A stretch of DNA of 64,000 nt from Strigops habroptila (Eukaryota > Chordata > Aves > Psittaciformes > Psittacidae): contig NC_044288.2 in the NCBI RefSeq assembly GCF_004027225.2, positions 7,119,719-7,183,718 of the forward strand. Direction: 5' to 3'. The notes below the pieces were generated by a model. It saw only the letters and a program-made list of their open reading frames with translations. It did no database searches and was not told where the DNA came from. How positions within the stretch are numbered: position 1 is the first letter of the stretch; every line of letters starts with the position of its first letter. The translations under genes were made by a program, and so were the position numbers. Of this stretch, positions 61,001 to 64,000 are shown one piece after another.

Positions 61001-64000
61001 AATTGGACTTTTAGGTGGGAAAGCGAGGAGCGAGAGCAATGCCGGTGGCACCGTTGCGGAGCTCACCATGTGCAGAAGAGGCCCAGCACCAGCTTTCATT
61101 CCTGGCTCTTTGGCTGTGGGAGCAGGGCCCGGACGTTCGTGCTCAATGCGACGGGCTCGGCACAGCCTCCAGCCTGCATCGTAGATGTTGCATTCAATTG
61201 GACTTTTAGGTGGGAAAGCGAGGAGTGAGAGCAATGCCGGTGGCACCGTTGCGGAGCTCACCATGTGCAGAAGAGGCCCAGCACCAGCTTTTTATCCTGG
61301 CTCTTTGGCTGTGGGAGCAGGGCCCTGACGTTCGTGCTCAATGCGACGGGCTCGGCACAGCCTCGAGTGGGCATCGTAGATGTTACATTCAATTGGACTT
61401 TTAGGTGGGAAAGCGAGGAGCGAGATCAGATGGTGGCACGTTGCGGAGCTCACCATGTGCAGAAGAGGCCCAGCACCAGCTTTCAGTCCTGGCTCTTCGG
61501 CTGTGGGAGCAAGGCCCTGACGTTCGTGCTCAATGCTACGGGCTCGGCACAGCCTCGGCTGGGCACTGTAGGTGTTGCATTCAATTGGACTTTTAGGTGG
61601 GAAAGCGAGGAGCGAGATCAATGCCGGTGGCACCGTTGCAGAGCTCACCATGTGCAGAAGAGGCCCAGCACCAGCTTTTTATCCTGGCTCTTCGGCTGTG
61701 GGAGCAGGGCCCTGACGTTCATGCTCAATGCGACAGGCTCGGCACAGTCTCAAGTGGGCACTGTAGGTGTTGCATTCAATTGGACTTTAAGGTGGGAAAG
61801 CGAGGAGCGAGATCAATGCCGGTGGCACCGTTGCGGAGCTCACCATGTGCAGAAGAGGCCCAGCACCAGCTTTTTATTCTGGCTCTTCGGCTGTGGGAGC
61901 AGGGCCCAAATGTTTGTGCTCAATGCGACGGGCTCGGCACAGCCTCGAGTGGGCACCGTAGATGTTGCATTCAATTGGACTTTTAGGTGGGAAAGCGAGG
62001 AGCGAGATCAATGTCGGTGGCACCGTTGCGGAGCTCACCATGTGCAGAAGAGGCCCAGCACCAGCTTTTTATCCTGGCTCTTCGGCTGTGGGAGCAGGGC
62101 CCTGACGTTCGTGCTCAATGCGACGGGCTCGGCACAGCCTCGACTGGGCACTGAAGAGGTTGCATTCAATTGGACTTTTAGGTGGGAAAGCGAGGAGCGA
62201 GAGCAATGCCGGTGGCACCGTTGCGGAGCTCACCATGTGCAGAAGAGGCCCAGCACCAGCTTTCAGTCCTGGCTCTTCGGCTGTGGGAGCAGGGCCCGGA
62301 CGTTCGTGCTCAATGCGACGGGCTCGGCACAGCCTCCAGCCTGCATCGTAGATGTTGCATTCAGTTGGACTTTTAGGTGGGATTACGAGGAGCGAGATCA
62401 ATGTCGGTGGCACCGTTGCGGAGCTCACCATGTGCAGAAGAGGCCCAGCACCAGCTTTCAGTCCTGGCTCTTTGGCTGTGGGAGCAGGGCCTGGACGTTC
62501 GTGCTCAATGCGATTGACTCGGCACAGCCTCCAGCCTGCATCGTAGATGTTGCATTCAATTGGACTTTTAGGTGGGAAAGCGAGGAGCGAGATCAATGCC
62601 GGTGGCACCGTTGCGGAGCTCACCATGTGCAGAAGAGGCCCAGCACCAGCTTTCAGTCCTGGCTCTTCGGCTGTGGGAGCAGGGCCTGGACGTTCGTGCT
62701 CAATGCGACGGGCTCGGCACAGCCTCGAGTGGGCACTGTAGGTGTTGCATTCAATTGGACTTTTAGGTGGGAAAGCGAGGAGCGAGAGCAATGCCGGTGG
62801 CACCGTTGCGGAGCTCACCATGTGCAGAAGAGGCCCAGCACCAGCTTTTTATCCTGGCTCTTCGGCTGTGGGAGCAGGGCCCGGACGTTCGTGCTCAATG
62901 CGATGGGCTCGGCACAGCCTCGAGTGGACACCGTACAAGTTGCATTCAATTGGACTTTTAGGTGGTATTACGAGGAGTGAGAGCAATGCCGGTGGCACCG
63001 TTGCGGAGCTCACCATGTGCAGAAGAGGCCCAGCACCAGCTTTCAGTCGTGGCTCTATGGCTGTGGGAGCAGGGCCCGGACGTTCGTGCTCAATGCGATG
63101 GACTCGGCACAGCCTCCAGCCTGCATCGTAGATGTTGCATTCAATTGGACTTTTAGGTGGGAAAGCGAGGAGCGAGAGCCCTGCCGGTGGCACCGTTGCG
63201 GAGCTCACCATGTGCAGAAGAGGCCCAGCACCAGCTTTTTATCCTGGCTCTTCGGCTGTGGGAGCAGGGCCCTGACGTTCGTGCTCAATGCGACGGGCTC
63301 GGCACAGCCTCGAGTGGGCACCGTAGATGTTGCATTCAATTGGACTTTTAGGTGGGAAAGCGAGGAGCGAGATCAATGCCGGTGGCACCGTTGCGGAGCT
63401 CACCATGTGCAGAAGAGGCCCAGCACCAGCTTTCAGTCCTGGCTCTTCGGCTGTGGGAGCAGGGCCCGGACGTTCGTGCTCAATGCGACGGGCTCGGCAC
63501 AGCCTCGAGTGGGCACCGTAGATGTTGCATTCAATTGGACTTTTAGGTGGGAAAGCGAGGAGCGAGATCAATGCCGGTGGCACCGTTGCGGAGCTCACCA
63601 TGTGCAGAAGAGGCCCAGCACCAGCTTTCAGTCCTGGCTCTTCGGCTGTGGGAGCAGGGCCCGGACGTTCGTGCTCAATGCGACGGGCTCGGCACAGCCT
63701 CGAGTGGGCACCGTAGGTGTTGCATTCAATTGGACTTTAGGTGGGAAAGCGAGGAGCGAGAGCAATGCCGGTGGCACCGTTGCGGAGCTCACCATGTGCA
63801 GAAGAGGCCCAGCACCAGCTTTTTATCCTGGCTCTTTGGCTGTGGGAGCAGGGCCCGGACGTTCGTGCTCAATGCGACGGGCTCGGCACAGCCTCCAGCC
63901 TGCATCGTAGATGTTGCATTCAATTGGACTTTTAGGTAGGAAAGAGAGGAGCGAGAGCAATGCCGGTGGCACCGTTGCGGAGCTCACCATGTGCAGAAGA
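55091..64000. repeat. 195-bp satellite DNA array, about 46 units, running off the window
   Basis: Head-to-tail units of 195 bp, e.g. starts at 55,166, 55,361, 55,556, 55,751; a few units are 194 or 192 bp (near 60,707, 61,430 and 63,738). Landmarks in each unit are GTTCGTGCTCAATGCGAC, GGGCTCGGCACAGCCT, TTGCATTCAATTGGACTTTT, GGTGGGAAAGCGAGGAGCGA, GGTGGCACCGTTGCGGAGCT and GCAGAAGAGGCCCAGCACCA. Variants alternate at fixed places: TTTCAG/TTTTTAT, CGAGTGGGCAC/CCAGCCTGCAT, GTAGATG/GAAGAGG, GAAAGCG/GATTACG. Because 195 is divisible by 3, one plus-strand frame and one minus-strand frame stay open over many units (up to 571 codons at 61,265-62,980), but nothing resembles a known protein. GC is about 57 percent. 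I do not recognise the family. Confidence 0.97.

Noticed and set aside
55091-64000. CENP-B box in the satellite unit
   Set aside because: The unit contains TTCG and, 12 bases later, CGGG (GTTCGTGCTCAATGCGACGG), but the CENP-B core needs about 7 bases between them and an A at a fixed place; spacing does not fit.
55091-64000. CRISPR-like array
   Set aside because: Units are contiguous 195-bp copies without unique spacers, in vertebrate DNA; this is a satellite.

Overview
The window looks like avian genomic DNA, probably from a GC-rich, gene-dense microchromosome-like region of a neoavian bird. The evidence is CR1 LINE tails (several ending in the ATTCTATG-type repeat), avian ERVL-like LTRs, short introns, and a gene block matching human 1p35.1. 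That block, read against human order, is MARCKSL1 - HDAC1 - LCK - FAM167B - MTMR9-like - EIF3I. Species cannot be read from the sequence; family names, human gene order and bird origin rest on recalled knowledge, and no database search was run.

Layout. 1-11,400 is GC-rich DNA with no recognisable gene, containing TAAT-rich islands that look like candidate enhancers, plus minisatellites. MARCKSL1 (+, two exons, 221 aa) lies at 11,576-12,677. It is tail-to-tail with HDAC1 (-, 14 coding exons, 480 aa, 16,884-31,182). LCK (-, 12 coding exons, 508 aa, 32,277-36,243) and FAM167B (-, 2 exons, 184 aa, 40,869-41,966) follow. An MTMR9-like pseudophosphatase gene (+, 10 coding exons, 554 aa, 43,810-47,369) is divergent from FAM167B and convergent with EIF3I (-, 11 coding exons, 325 aa, 48,197-51,805). 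For all six genes the exon models assembled by hand close in frame from ATG to stop.

Beyond EIF3I the conserved block stops. A possible first exon of TMEM234 (the human head-to-head partner of EIF3I) is followed by a (CCCGCG)n hexanucleotide tract, CR1 copies, nested LTR fossils, a 5'-truncated CR1 with reverse-transcriptase C-terminal coding remnants, a short TTAGGG-type block, and then a 195-bp satellite. The satellite runs without interruption from 55,091 to the window end (about 46 units). It shows local 780-bp (4-unit) periodicity and a diverged left edge.

The genes are not one pathway: HDAC1 is a class I histone deacetylase, LCK the T-cell Src-family kinase, eIF3i a WD40 translation-initiation subunit, MARCKSL1 a membrane/actin regulator, and the MTMR9-like protein a likely adaptor for active myotubularins. 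Points most worth following up are the intact MTMR9-like gene (a pseudogene, MTMR9LP, in human), the break in synteny at TMEM234, and the telomere-repeat/satellite junction.
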